Virus record (IMG/VR): IMGVR_UViG_3300040815_003288
Location: 1-21,853 of that record
Reading direction: 5' to 3' (one strand)
Source: a virus
Length of the DNA stretch: 21,853 bases
Shown: positions 15,611-21,412 of the stretch, one piece after another
Position numbering within the stretch: position 1 is the first letter of the stretch
Layout of the letters: the number at the start of each line of letters is the position of its first letter
Notes under the pieces: generated by a model
Seen by the model: the letters and a program-made list of their open reading frames with translations, nothing else
What the model was told of the DNA's origin: nothing
Databases searched by the model: none
Made by a program: the position numbers and the translations under genes

Positions 15611-16513
15611 ATGATTTCTTTAATTATACCAACAACAACTAAGAATAGAAATTATACTAATAATATCTTACAAAACATTAGAGAAATTTATCCTAATATT
15701 GAAGTTATTATTGAGGAAAATGATGATGTTACTCTAGGTGTAAATTATAATAATGCTGTTTCTAAAGCCACAGGTGATAAAATTATTTTACTCCATAATG
15801 ATATGTTTATTAAACCTGGTTTTATTGAAACTATGGATAAACATATTACCAAGGGAAGAATAACAACATATACAAGAATAGAACCACCTATTTATACAGA
15901 CACTTACCCAGGTAAAGTAATTTTAGATTGTGGGAGTGATTTAGAAACATTTAATAAAGATAAATTCAATAATTTTAATATTGAAGAAAAATTAGAGGAT
16001 GGAGGTTCACAATTGTTTTTTGGATGTATGAAAGAAGATTATATAGGAATTGATGGTTATACATTTCAAATGTTTTGTGAAGATGATGATTTGCATTTAA
16101 GATATAAATTAGCAGGGTTTGAACATAAAGTAAGTTCTGCTCATGTTTATCATTTTGTAAGTAAAACTTCTAGAGCAGGAAGTTATAAAGAAGTTGAACA
16201 ACAATCAAATTTTAACTTTGTTAAAAAATGGGGTTTTAGAATGTCTCATTACAATGTTGTTTATAATAAAAGGTATGTTATTAAAAACGATAATAGACAG
16301 TTAAATGAGACTTTAAAATGGTGGTTTAATGATGGTGATGATATACTTGTTGAAATTGATGGTCAAACATTTACAGATCAAGATTATATGTATATCCAAC
16401 AGTTAAATGATATTGTAAAAGATAATAATGAATTAGGTACCTTTGAATTAGGTAATTTAAAAATAACAGTTAATAGTTTAGAAGAACAACAGCATAATTT
16501 AATTAAAATATGA
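15611..16513 (+). CDS. GT2 family glycosyltransferase
   Basis: A 300-aa GT-A transferase. It begins ISLIIPTTTKNR (2-13) with a donor-site ENDDVTLGVNYNNAVSKATGD stretch. The metal site is HND (H62-N63-D64) before MFIKPGF, where family members usually have a D-x-D-D. A second acidic cluster, E157-DDD-L, precedes LRYKLAGF and matches the catalytic EDxDL region of GT2. The last 100 residues after the VSKTSRAGSYKE segment are an extension rich in Asp/Asn, not assigned. It is the last transferase of the operon and overlaps the small ORF at 16510 by ATGA. Confidence 0.88.
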   Translation: MISLIIPTTTKNRNYTNNILQNIREIYPNIEVIIEENDDVTLGVNYNNAVSKATGDKIILLHNDMFIKPGFIETMDKHITKGRITTYTRIEPPIYTDTYPGKVILDCGSDLETFNKDKFNNFNIEEKLEDGGSQLFFGCMKEDYIGIDGYTFQMFCEDDDLHLRYKLAGFEHKVSSAHVYHFVSKTSRAGSYKEVEQQSNFNFVKKWGFRMSHYNVVYNKRYVIKNDNRQLNETLKWWFNDGDDILVEIDGQTFTDQDYMYIQQLNDIVKDNNELGTFELGNLKITVNSLEEQQHNLIKI

Positions 16514-16668
16514 TATTTGGATTTTATAATAGGAATGATAAGATGGAAGAACTTGTTGGACGTACAGTAGGAACATCTAGACTTAAAGCAGCTAAATATT
16601 TTGCTGCTAGAAAACAATTACCGTTAAAAGAATTTCTAAAAATATTTGGGATAAAACAAGTAATATGA
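16510..16668 (+). CDS. small basic protein, 52 aa
   Basis: A 52-codon ORF that opens with ATGA on the stop of the preceding transferase and closes with the same ATGA overlap on the next gene, so it is almost certainly translated. An Arg/Lys-rich amphipathic helix (residues 18-50, containing TSRLKAAKYFAARKQLPLKEF) suggests nucleic-acid or protein binding. An internal ATG at codon 12 is an alternative start. It has no recognised family, and it marks the transition from the glycan cassette to general phage genes. Confidence 0.65.
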   Translation: MIFGFYNRNDKMEELVGRTVGTSRLKAAKYFAARKQLPLKEFLKIFGIKQVI

Positions 16669-17063
16669 TTGATATGAAAGGTTTTGGAAAAAATTTAAAT
16701 TTAAAATTACGTAACGAAAACAAATCATTTGGAAACAATAAAAAAACATTTGTTAAGTTAGTAGATACTTTTGATCAATTAGTTCAACGAACTTATTCTA
16801 TTGAAGAAGAAGTAGGTATTATTATGGAAAAATATGAAGAACCTTTCTTTATATTGATTGAAAGTTTATTTTATTTAAACTATGAAGACTGGAAAGCTGA
16901 ATTAGTCATGTGGTATGTTTATGATAGATGGGACGATGAAGGTGAATTATCTCCTCTTAATATAACAGATATAGAAGCAGGAACAGAAGAAGATATCATC
17001 ATTAATACACCAGGTGAATTATATGATTTATTAAAACGTATAGATAAAAAAGGAAAAAAATAA
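16665..17063 (+). CDS. hypothetical protein, 132 aa
   Basis: Coupled to the upstream ORF through ATGA; an in-frame ATG at codon 4 could also be the start. The N-terminus is basic and Asn-rich (KNLNLKLRNENKSFGNNKK), the centre hydrophobic and acidic (EEPFFILIESLFYLNYEDWKAELVMWYVYDRWDDEGE), and the end basic. It is a soluble-looking mixed protein without cysteine. No family is recognised. A 20-base gap follows. Confidence 0.75.
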   Translation: MIDMKGFGKNLNLKLRNENKSFGNNKKTFVKLVDTFDQLVQRTYSIEEEVGIIMEKYEEPFFILIESLFYLNYEDWKAELVMWYVYDRWDDEGELSPLNITDIEAGTEEDIIINTPGELYDLLKRIDKKGKK

Positions 17064-17083
17064 AAGTTATAATATTTAAAGTT

Positions 17084-17383
17084 ATGAAATGTATTAAATG
17101 TGGAGAATTAATTCCTGAAGGTAGATTAAAAGCACTACCAGGAACCAAAACATGCACAGCATGTTCAAATGCTAAAATGAAAGGAGTAGTTACAGTAATG
17201 AAAGGTGAAGGAGATCATACCTGGATTGAAACTATTCATTTAGAACATGATGAACATCAGAAATATATGGAAGCAGAAAATCGCCTCCGTAAACAAGGTA
17301 ACATACCATCTGATAAATCAGATTCACCTAGTGAGGTTCCTCATGGATTTAAAGAAACTAAATTAAATAAAAAAGAAGAATAA
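17084..17383 (+). CDS. DksA/TraR-type zinc-finger protein, 99 aa
   Basis: The N-terminus has C3-x2-C6-GELIPEGRL and C24-x2-C27, the DksA/TraR zinc-finger pattern (CxxCGxxIxxxRLxAxPxxxxCxxC). The rest is an acidic linker and a Ser/Pro/Lys tail with low complexity. DksA-like proteins act in the RNA polymerase secondary channel, but here the long coiled coil with the Asp-Ala tip, which is N-terminal in DksA, is absent, so it is a finger-only relative. It may bind RNA polymerase or act as a simple structural finger. It overlaps the next gene by one base (TAATG). Confidence 0.8.
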   Translation: MKCIKCGELIPEGRLKALPGTKTCTACSNAKMKGVVTVMKGEGDHTWIETIHLEHDEHQKYMEAENRLRKQGNIPSDKSDSPSEVPHGFKETKLNKKEE

Positions 17384-18024
17384 TGCCTAAAGCTAGACCA
17401 CTCAGTAAAGAGGAAATTCTAGCAGCTATGTCTAAAACCAAATCAGTACGTAGCGCTGCTAGGTATCTGAATTGTTCCTATCAACATCTTAAAAAATGGA
17501 TGAAACTATATGATGGGAGTAATGGTCAAAGTTTATTTGAAGAACATAAAAACCAATCGGGTAAAGGCATTCCTAAATTTTTAAGTAATTCTCCTTTTGG
17601 GAAAAAAGAACCTGCTATATTAGATATTATAAATGGTGTAGTAGATGCTTCTAATTTTAATCCTCAAAAAATTAAATATAGACTTATAGAAGGAGGTCAT
17701 TTAAAAGAAGAATGTTATAACTGTGGATTTCATGAAAGAAGAGTATTAGATTATAAAATGCCTTTAATACTCCATTTCAAAAATGGTAACAAACAACATT
17801 ATAGATTAGATAATTTAGAAATGCTTTGTTATAACTGTTACTTCCTTTCAGTTGGAGACTTATTTACTGGCAAACAAGTTGAGCAAATGGAGGATCATGT
17901 CCCAAGCAAAGAAAAAGAACCAGATTGGGAAGTAGATGACTACACTCAACAACGACTAAAAGAATTAGGATTATATGACTCTAAACCAGATGATGATCCT
18001 TATGATTTAGTATCTAAACTTTAA
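17383..18024 (+). CDS. HTH plus degenerate HNH zinc protein, 213 aa
   Basis: Residues 8-45 form a helix-turn-helix (EEILAAMSKTKSVRSAARYL, then CSYQHLKKWM). Residues 111-155 show the frame of an HNH nuclease: C111-x2-C114, then H131-F132-KNGN, N144-L, and C149-x2-C152-Y153. Active HNH proteins have H-H before the DGN turn and a His after the last CxxC. Here the general-base position is Phe and the final His is Tyr, while the four zinc cysteines are kept. It therefore looks like a zinc-structured DNA-binding protein that has lost nuclease activity, perhaps a regulator. The C-terminal tail is acidic (WEVDDYTQQR, DDDPYD). Confidence 0.75.
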   Translation: MPKARPLSKEEILAAMSKTKSVRSAARYLNCSYQHLKKWMKLYDGSNGQSLFEEHKNQSGKGIPKFLSNSPFGKKEPAILDIINGVVDASNFNPQKIKYRLIEGGHLKEECYNCGFHERRVLDYKMPLILHFKNGNKQHYRLDNLEMLCYNCYFLSVGDLFTGKQVEQMEDHVPSKEKEPDWEVDDYTQQRLKELGLYDSKPDDDPYDLVSKL

Positions 18025-18031
18025 ATATTTA
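18024..18031 (+). promoter_or_regulatory. possible -7-like box
   Basis: AATATTTA lies at the end of the previous gene, five bases before the GTG at 18037, and resembles the TATATTTA box of the stronger sites. No TTTG occurs 20 bases upstream, so support is weak. Confidence 0.2.
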
Positions 18032-18036
18032 TAATA

Positions 18037-18195
18037 GTGAAAAAGAATAAAAAGCACAACAAGTTGGTCAAGGATTATGATAAGCAGAAAGAGAGACATC
18101 TTGAGAAATTAGCAACTAAAAAGCTTAAAGACCAAGATAAAATAGACCACTTACGTACAAAATATATTGATACAGATTTTTTAAATTTATTTTAA
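18037..18195 (+). CDS. small Lys-rich protein, 52 aa, GTG start
   Basis: An open frame from GTG at 18037 to TAA at 18195 that fills the gap between two genes exactly, two bases before the next ATG. The product is highly basic and predicted to be one long helix (KKNKKHNKLVKDYDKQKERH and following), ending in a hydrophobic DTDFLNLF tail. No in-frame ATG gives a credible longer or shorter product. Heptad-like Leu spacing suggests a coiled coil. The function is unknown; similar basic peptides are frequent in large phages. Confidence 0.55.
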   Translation: MKKNKKHNKLVKDYDKQKERHLEKLATKKLKDQDKIDHLRTKYIDTDFLNLF

Positions 18196-18197
18196 TT

Positions 18198-18503
18198 ATG
18201 GCAGGAGAAATAACAGTTAACAACACTGATGAATTCCAGGAGATGATAGACAGAAAAGATTTTAGAATAGCTAAAGCTATTGTTGAGTCTATTTTAAGTA
18301 ATATGGAAAACAAAAAACGAAATGTTCATATATTATCAGTCGCCTGTGTAGAAGACCAAGCCATATATGATTTGACTTTAGATAGAAAGTTTTTTGTAGA
18401 TACTTTAGAAGAAAATCTAAAATATTTTATTGAACAAGAACGCTATGAACAATGTCAAGAAATAGTAGAGGCAATAAAGAAATTAAAAAAGAAAACAAAA
18501 TAA
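18198..18503 (+). CDS. hypothetical protein, 101 aa
   Basis: An all-helical acidic-then-basic protein. The repeated pattern of helix pairs (residues 10-35, 65-80 and 82-98) with a VACVEDQAIYDLTLDRKFF centre is reminiscent of short TPR-like or phage-conserved proteins. It ends in KKLKKKTK. It contains two Cys without a metal motif. No function recognised. Its stop is directly followed by a strong promoter match. Confidence 0.75.
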   Translation: MAGEITVNNTDEFQEMIDRKDFRIAKAIVESILSNMENKKRNVHILSVACVEDQAIYDLTLDRKFFVDTLEENLKYFIEQERYEQCQEIVEAIKKLKKKTK

Positions 18504-18504
18504 A

Positions 18505-18536
18505 TTTGGTCTCATAACTTACTAATGTTATATTAA
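18505..18536 (+). promoter_or_regulatory. Bacteroidota-type promoter for the glucosaminidase gene
   Basis: TTTG at 18505-18508, exactly 20 bases, then TATATTAA at 18529-18536; the start codon is 17 bases further on at 18554. This matches the -33 TTTG / -7 TAnnTTTG arrangement of Bacteroidota primary promoters, apart from the end of the -7 box. The -7 box sits within GTTAT-ATTA-ATAAC, a small inverted repeat that could be an operator. Confidence 0.65.
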
Positions 18537-18553
18537 TAACAAAAATAAAAGTT

Positions 18554-19120
18554 ATGTTTTATAGGTTTGACAGAGAACAATTAACGTTTACTAAAGACCA
18601 AAAGAAATTGAGAAGGGTTTTATTATTTATTGTAGTATTATTATTATGTACCTTTGCAATTGGTCGTTACATGCAGTTCAAAACATTGGACAAATATGAA
18701 AAACAACTCATTGTCCTTAATTTAGAAAAAGAAAAAAATCAATTTACAGAAGAAAAATTTATTGACTTAGTTAAAGAACTCAATATGAAATTTCCTCATA
18801 TTGTCTATGCCCAAGCTAGAATTGAATCAGGTAATTTCAGATCAGCAGTTTTTAAACAAAATAATAATTTGTTTGGTATGAGAGAAGCTAGAGTCAGAGT
18901 TAACACTGCTAAAGGAACTAATTTAAACCACGCGTATTATGATAATTGGAAAGAATCAGTTTATGATTATGCTTTTTATCAATGTCGTTATATGAGTAAT
19001 GCTAGTACAGAAGCTGAATATTATCAAGCACTAGATGCTTCATATGCTGAAGTAGGAGGCACTTATTCAAAAGCATTAAAGAATTTAATTAAAAGAGAAA
19101 ACGTTAAAGAAAAATTTTAA
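18554..19120 (+). CDS. membrane-anchored GH73-like glucosaminidase (muramidase)
   Basis: A 188-aa protein with a basic N-terminal end, one hydrophobic membrane segment (about residues 22-38, VLLFIVVLLLCTFAIG) and a lysozyme-fold domain. The latter shows AQARIESGNF, with catalytic Glu E91, and NNNLFGMRE (103-111), the FlgJ/GH73 signature. A late Tyr-rich stretch (YYQALDASYAEVGGTY) corresponds to the active-site Tyr region. GH73 enzymes cleave the GlcNAc-MurNAc bond of peptidoglycan. The N-in single anchor would place the catalytic domain in the periplasm, suitable for lysis or for local wall opening. A signal-anchor-release endolysin is possible, but the segment looks too hydrophobic to release easily. 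It has its own promoter. Confidence 0.88.
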   Translation: MFYRFDREQLTFTKDQKKLRRVLLFIVVLLLCTFAIGRYMQFKTLDKYEKQLIVLNLEKEKNQFTEEKFIDLVKELNMKFPHIVYAQARIESGNFRSAVFKQNNNLFGMREARVRVNTAKGTNLNHAYYDNWKESVYDYAFYQCRYMSNASTEAEYYQALDASYAEVGGTYSKALKNLIKRENVKEKF

Positions 19121-19144
19121 TATCAAGACCATGTATTTATTGAC

Positions 19145-19297
19145 ATGGCAGCAAAGAAAAAATCAACATCAGTAAGTGCTTCAACTTTGTATAAGGAGAA
19201 GCCAAAAAGAAGAAGAAAAGGCGTTCATGCGAAAACTAAAATTAGCAAGTCTAAAAATTCAACCAATTATAAAAAATTATCAGTAGGACAAGGCTAA
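19145..19297 (+). CDS. small basic phage protein, 50 aa
   Basis: Starts at the ATG after the 24-base gap following the muramidase; TAA at 19295. Very basic and Ser-rich, with KPKRRRKGVHAKTKISKSKN followed by a NYKKLSVGQG end. I recall small phage proteins with a near-identical layout (RRKGVHAKTKTSKxKxSKNYKKxYxGQG) in T4-like phages. The conserved block points to a nucleic-acid-binding or virion-internal role, but none is demonstrated. Its stop is one base before the next ATG. Confidence 0.65.
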   Translation: MAAKKKSTSVSASTLYKEKPKRRRKGVHAKTKISKSKNSTNYKKLSVGQG

Positions 19298-19298
19298 T

Positions 19299-19415
19299 AT
19301 GAGTAGAACATCACGCTATACTAGAAGTAGGAAGCAACAAAAGAAATTTGAAAAAAGAATAAAAGAAAATAATAAAGTTTTAAATCAAGCAAAAGTTTAT
19401 GAGCAAAACAAGTAA
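19299..19415 (+). CDS. very small basic protein, 38 aa
   Basis: An open frame of 38 codons, one base after the previous stop. Its end overlaps the next gene by 17 bases. The product is Arg/Lys/Gln-rich (SRTSRYTRSRKQQKKFEKR) and predicted helical. No family recognised. Support comes from the tight coupling on both sides. Confidence 0.5.
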   Translation: MSRTSRYTRSRKQQKKFEKRIKENNKVLNQAKVYEQNK

Positions 19416-19548
19416 CCACCAGAAATTAGCAGTTTTAAATGTTTGGATTGACGATGTCAAAAAGAATAGTCGATACCGTAAACAAATGAAAAAACAACCT
19501 AAGTGGCTTATTCAAGCATTAAAAGAATTAGATTCAGATGAAGATTAA
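19399..19548 (+). CDS. small protein, 49 aa
   Basis: A 49-codon frame beginning inside the previous small gene. The sequence goes from a basic centre (VKKNSRYRKQMKKQPKW) to an acidic end (LDSDED). Overlapping its neighbours by 17 and 11 bases keeps the run continuous. Function unknown. Confidence 0.5.
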   Translation: MSKTSNHQKLAVLNVWIDDVKKNSRYRKQMKKQPKWLIQALKELDSDED

Positions 19549-19732
19549 CGGAGGGGCTCTTGAATTTTTTGAGAGTCTCCCTGATGATATATTAGTAAAA
19601 ATAGCTGAGTATGATTGGGAGGCTTTAGAACGTTTATGTAACGCTCTCACTTTAGACTTAGAATTACTTAGACAAGAACAAAAATACTTTGATGAACGAA
19701 TGAGGCAGGTTAAAAAGGATTTGGCCTCCTAA
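19538..19732 (+). CDS. hypothetical protein, 64 aa
   Basis: Starts 11 bases before the upstream stop. Acidic and predicted helical, with ALEFFESLPDDILVKIAEYD then a heptad-like segment (LTLDLELLRQEQKYFDERM) suggesting a coiled-coil dimer. The last codons (GAT TTG GCC TCC) contain the TTTGG of the next promoter, so the C-terminal residues may be constrained by it. Function unknown. Confidence 0.65.
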   Translation: MKINGGALEFFESLPDDILVKIAEYDWEALERLCNALTLDLELLRQEQKYFDERMRQVKKDLAS

Positions 19733-19751
19733 ATTACCTTACTTATATTTA
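19720..19751 (+). promoter_or_regulatory. Bacteroidota-type promoter before the SWIM-protein gene
   Basis: TTTG at 19720-19723 in the final codons of the preceding gene, 20 bases, then TATATTTA at 19744-19751 and GG. The ATG is 15 bases on. Downstream of the box, TATAAT at 19755-19760 offers an alternative sigma70-like -10. Identical in element and spacing to the site at 21400. Confidence 0.7.
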
Positions 19752-19769
19752 GGTATAATAAAGGTTATG
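19739..19769 (+). repeat. 31-bp exact direct repeat, copy 1 (promoter, leader and ATG)
   Basis: The bases from the end of the spacer through TATATTTAGG, the AATAAAGG leader and the ATG are identical to 21419-21449. Bases on either side differ (C versus G upstream; G versus A after the ATG), as do the two genes. A shared promoter-leader module is the simplest reading. Confidence 0.9.
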
Positions 19770-20237
19770 GCATTACACGAAGTAATAGAAAAACACAAAG
19801 TAACTATTCTAGGTCAGGAAATTAAATATACTAACAAGTATATTACATATACTGAAGGCACAATCCGTAGTTATAAACCATCACCAAGCATGTATAGTTG
19901 TTCTGGTAGGTTATTTAAGTATGAATATGTTCATCCAAATATGGGCCCTACATTATATGTTAATCCTAAAGGTGAAAAATTTATCACTCCTACTTTTCAA
20001 AAAGTTCATCCTCAAACCACTTACAAGGACATTGAATGGATTAGGCCTGAGAAAGTAGAGGAAAAATTAGAAAAAGGAACTTGGAAATTTGAATCTAGTT
20101 CTGAGAAAGGAATCTTTTATAAAGTAAAACAAAATGGAGATAAGTTCACTTGTAACTGTTCTGGATTTTGGAGAGTAAAAGATAAATCTAAAGGTTGTAA
20201 ACATATCCAAGAAGTCAAAAAACAATTATCAAAATGA
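19767..20237 (+). CDS. SWIM-type zinc-finger protein, 156 aa
   Basis: The C-terminus has the SWIM arrangement C129-N-C131, 12 residues, C144-K-H146, within KFTCNCSGFWRVKDKSKGCKH. SWIM fingers bind DNA or proteins and occur in helicase-, recombinase- and transposase-associated proteins. Residues 1-115 are a beta-rich domain with many Tyr and Pro and no recognised motif. The gene opens after a strong promoter and the 31-bp repeat, and overlaps the next gene by four bases. Function unknown beyond metal binding. Confidence 0.8.
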   Translation: MALHEVIEKHKVTILGQEIKYTNKYITYTEGTIRSYKPSPSMYSCSGRLFKYEYVHPNMGPTLYVNPKGEKFITPTFQKVHPQTTYKDIEWIRPEKVEEKLEKGTWKFESSSEKGIFYKVKQNGDKFTCNCSGFWRVKDKSKGCKHIQEVKKQLSK

Positions 20238-20449
20238 TAAAAGAGAAAGAACAAAGTAAGTATATTGAGATTGACTTAACAGGTCCTCAAGGTAACGCTT
20301 TTTACTTATTAGGTACAGCTAAAAGTTTAAGTCATCAATTAGGATTAGATTGGGAAATTATTCAAGCTCAAATGACTGAAAGTGATTATGAATGGTTGCT
20401 TCAAACATTTGATCATTATTTTGGGGATTTAGTAGTGATGTATCGATAA
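20234..20449 (+). CDS. conserved phage hypothetical protein, 71 aa
   Basis: Overlaps the SWIM gene (ATGA) and shares a base with the next start (TAATG). The centre reads IEIDLTGPQGNAFYLLGTAKSLSHQLG, then a Trp-containing helix (DYEWLLQTFDHYFGDLVVMY). I recall small proteins with this GPQGNAF layout in tailed phages and prophages, without assigned function. It looks soluble, with an alpha/beta arrangement. Confidence 0.7.
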   Translation: MIKEKEQSKYIEIDLTGPQGNAFYLLGTAKSLSHQLGLDWEIIQAQMTESDYEWLLQTFDHYFGDLVVMYR

Positions 20450-20673
20450 TGGCTAGAGAAAAATTATATGTTAATGATCCTGTTGTTATAGTATTTAAAA
20501 CATCAAATAGGTCAAATGCTCAAACTAAAATGAAAGTATTTAAAAGTAAAACTATTGATGATGTGATTAACCCAAAAACAAAATTACCAGGCATTCCTGA
20601 CACAGCAGTATTTTTATCTGTTGGGTTAGGTGAAATTTTTATTAAAGACTTTAAATTAAAATACAAACTATAA
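20449..20673 (+). CDS. hypothetical protein, 74 aa
   Basis: Begins on the last base of the previous stop. Basic, beta-strand-rich sequence (DPVVIVFKTS, then TAVFLSVGLGEIFI) with a Lys-rich end. No cysteine, no membrane segment and no recognised family. Confidence 0.65.
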   Translation: MAREKLYVNDPVVIVFKTSNRSNAQTKMKVFKSKTIDDVINPKTKLPGIPDTAVFLSVGLGEIFIKDFKLKYKL

Positions 20674-20679
20674 TATTTA
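20650..20679 (+). promoter_or_regulatory. candidate promoter, weaker match
   Basis: AATATTTA at 20672-20679, with TTTA at 20650-20653 18 bases upstream, lies in the end of the previous gene and the 16-base gap before the ATG at 20690. It resembles the promoter family of this window, with one mismatch in each element and a shorter spacer. Confidence 0.3.
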
Positions 20680-20689
20680 TAATAAAATT

Positions 20690-21211
20690 ATGTTAAAGAG
20701 AAAACCAACATTCAGAGTAGGAACAATAAACGACTCTTATTATAACATCAAAAACCAAATCGATAGGTTAGAAGATGAAGGAGAAATTATGGTTAAACAT
20801 ATAACTGATTCTCCAGATGGAAAAGTAACTAATGAATTTCTAATTATACCATATGATCCAGAATTAGAAGAATTTTCCATTTATGATTATAAATTTGGGT
20901 TTGATCCATCTGATGAAGAACATTACCAAGAAGAATATCCATTTAGTGTAGGAGGTACAGGTAAAGATTCTGTAAGAAGCGCTGAGGTTTTATTATTTGA
21001 TGTTGAAAGATACTTAGAAGAAGATAAAGATAAAGTAGTAGCTAAAGGTGATGGGATTGAAATCACTCAAGCCATGATGGATAAATTACATGCTGGTCAA
21101 ACAGTTAAATTACCAAATGGTAGTACTTTAACTTTTGTTAAAGAAGAAAAAGAGGAAATTGAAGAACAATTCATTAATAAAATGAAACACCGCGCCGGTA
21201 TTATTAAATAA
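20690..21211 (+). CDS. hypothetical acidic protein, 173 aa
   Basis: Rich in Glu/Asp with an aromatic beta-strand pattern in the first half (IIPYDPELEEFSIYDYKFGF, then a PFSVGG turn). A C-terminal segment of alternating Lys/Glu follows DGIEITQAMMDKLHAGQTVKLPNGSTLTF, which looks like a small beta-hairpin domain. The protein is soluble. No family recognised. It ends 19 bases before a strong terminator, so it is probably the last gene of its transcript. Confidence 0.75.
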   Translation: MLKRKPTFRVGTINDSYYNIKNQIDRLEDEGEIMVKHITDSPDGKVTNEFLIIPYDPELEEFSIYDYKFGFDPSDEEHYQEEYPFSVGGTGKDSVRSAEVLLFDVERYLEEDKDKVVAKGDGIEITQAMMDKLHAGQTVKLPNGSTLTFVKEEKEEIEEQFINKMKHRAGIIK

Positions 21212-21230
21212 GACCCTACCTTGTCAAGAT

Positions 21231-21262
21231 AGAAGGGGTTTGGCTTCTGCCAAACCCTTTCT
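21231..21262 (+). terminator. strong hairpin, likely intrinsic terminator, overlapping the next promoter
   Basis: AGAAGGGGTTTGGC (21231-21244), loop TTCT, GCCAAACCCTTTCT (21249-21262): a 14-bp stem with one G-T wobble. The following TATATTTA is T-rich though not a pure run, so it should terminate moderately well. It closes the gene at 20690-21211. It is the strongest hairpin in the window. Confidence 0.75.
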
Positions 21263-21270
21263 TATATTTA
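21239..21270 (+). promoter_or_regulatory. Bacteroidota-type promoter inside the terminator
   Basis: TTTG at 21239-21242 lies inside the 5' arm of the terminator stem; 20 bases later comes TATATTTA at 21263-21270. The ATG at 21275 is only four bases from the box, so the transcript may start at or within the start codon. Confidence 0.6.
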
Positions 21271-21274
21271 TAGT

Positions 21275-21412
21275 ATGGTGAAAGAGGATAAATTAAACGG
21301 TTTAAGTAAAGGTCAAGTGAAACAAATCATTAGACGTAATATGATTACTAAAGTCAAACCTAGTAAAAAGGTCTATTCTCGCAAAAACTTAAAAAAAGGT
21401 TTGGCTTTTTAA
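21275..21412 (+). CDS. small basic protein, 45 aa
   Basis: An open frame from ATG at 21275 (GTG at 21278 is the alternative) to TAA at 21412, filling the space between two promoters. Basic: GLSKGQVKQIIRRNMITKVK, then PSKKVYSRKNLKKGLAF. The short distance from the -7 box to the start favours a leaderless or near-leaderless message. The last codons contain the TTTGGC of the next promoter. Function unknown; it resembles other tiny basic phage proteins. Confidence 0.55.
   Translation: MVKEDKLNGLSKGQVKQIIRRNMITKVKPSKKVYSRKNLKKGLAF

Larger units (their letters stand above)
3922..16668 (+). other. glycan-biosynthesis operon (13 genes plus one small terminal ORF)
   Basis: Fourteen consecutive + strand genes are joined by overlaps of 1 to 11 bases (mostly ATGA or TAATG junctions) or by gaps of 2 bases. 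No terminator or promoter box was seen inside. Ten encode glycosyltransferases or sugar-nucleotide enzymes; the exceptions are a zinc-ribbon protein, a GDPD-like protein, a probable GT-A-like protein and a 52-aa ORF. Such packing implies one transcript with coupled translation. The flanking genes are phage genes, so the block reads as a cargo cassette. Confidence 0.8.

Noticed and set aside
16384-16617. Minus-strand open frame at the end of the last glycosyltransferase gene
   Set aside because: It runs antisense to the transferase and to the ATGA-coupled 52-aa ORF. There is no supporting motif.
21393-21410. AAAAAG-GTTTGG-CTTTTT hairpin as a second terminator
   Set aside because: Only one G-C pair in a six-base stem; too weak to call a terminator on its own.
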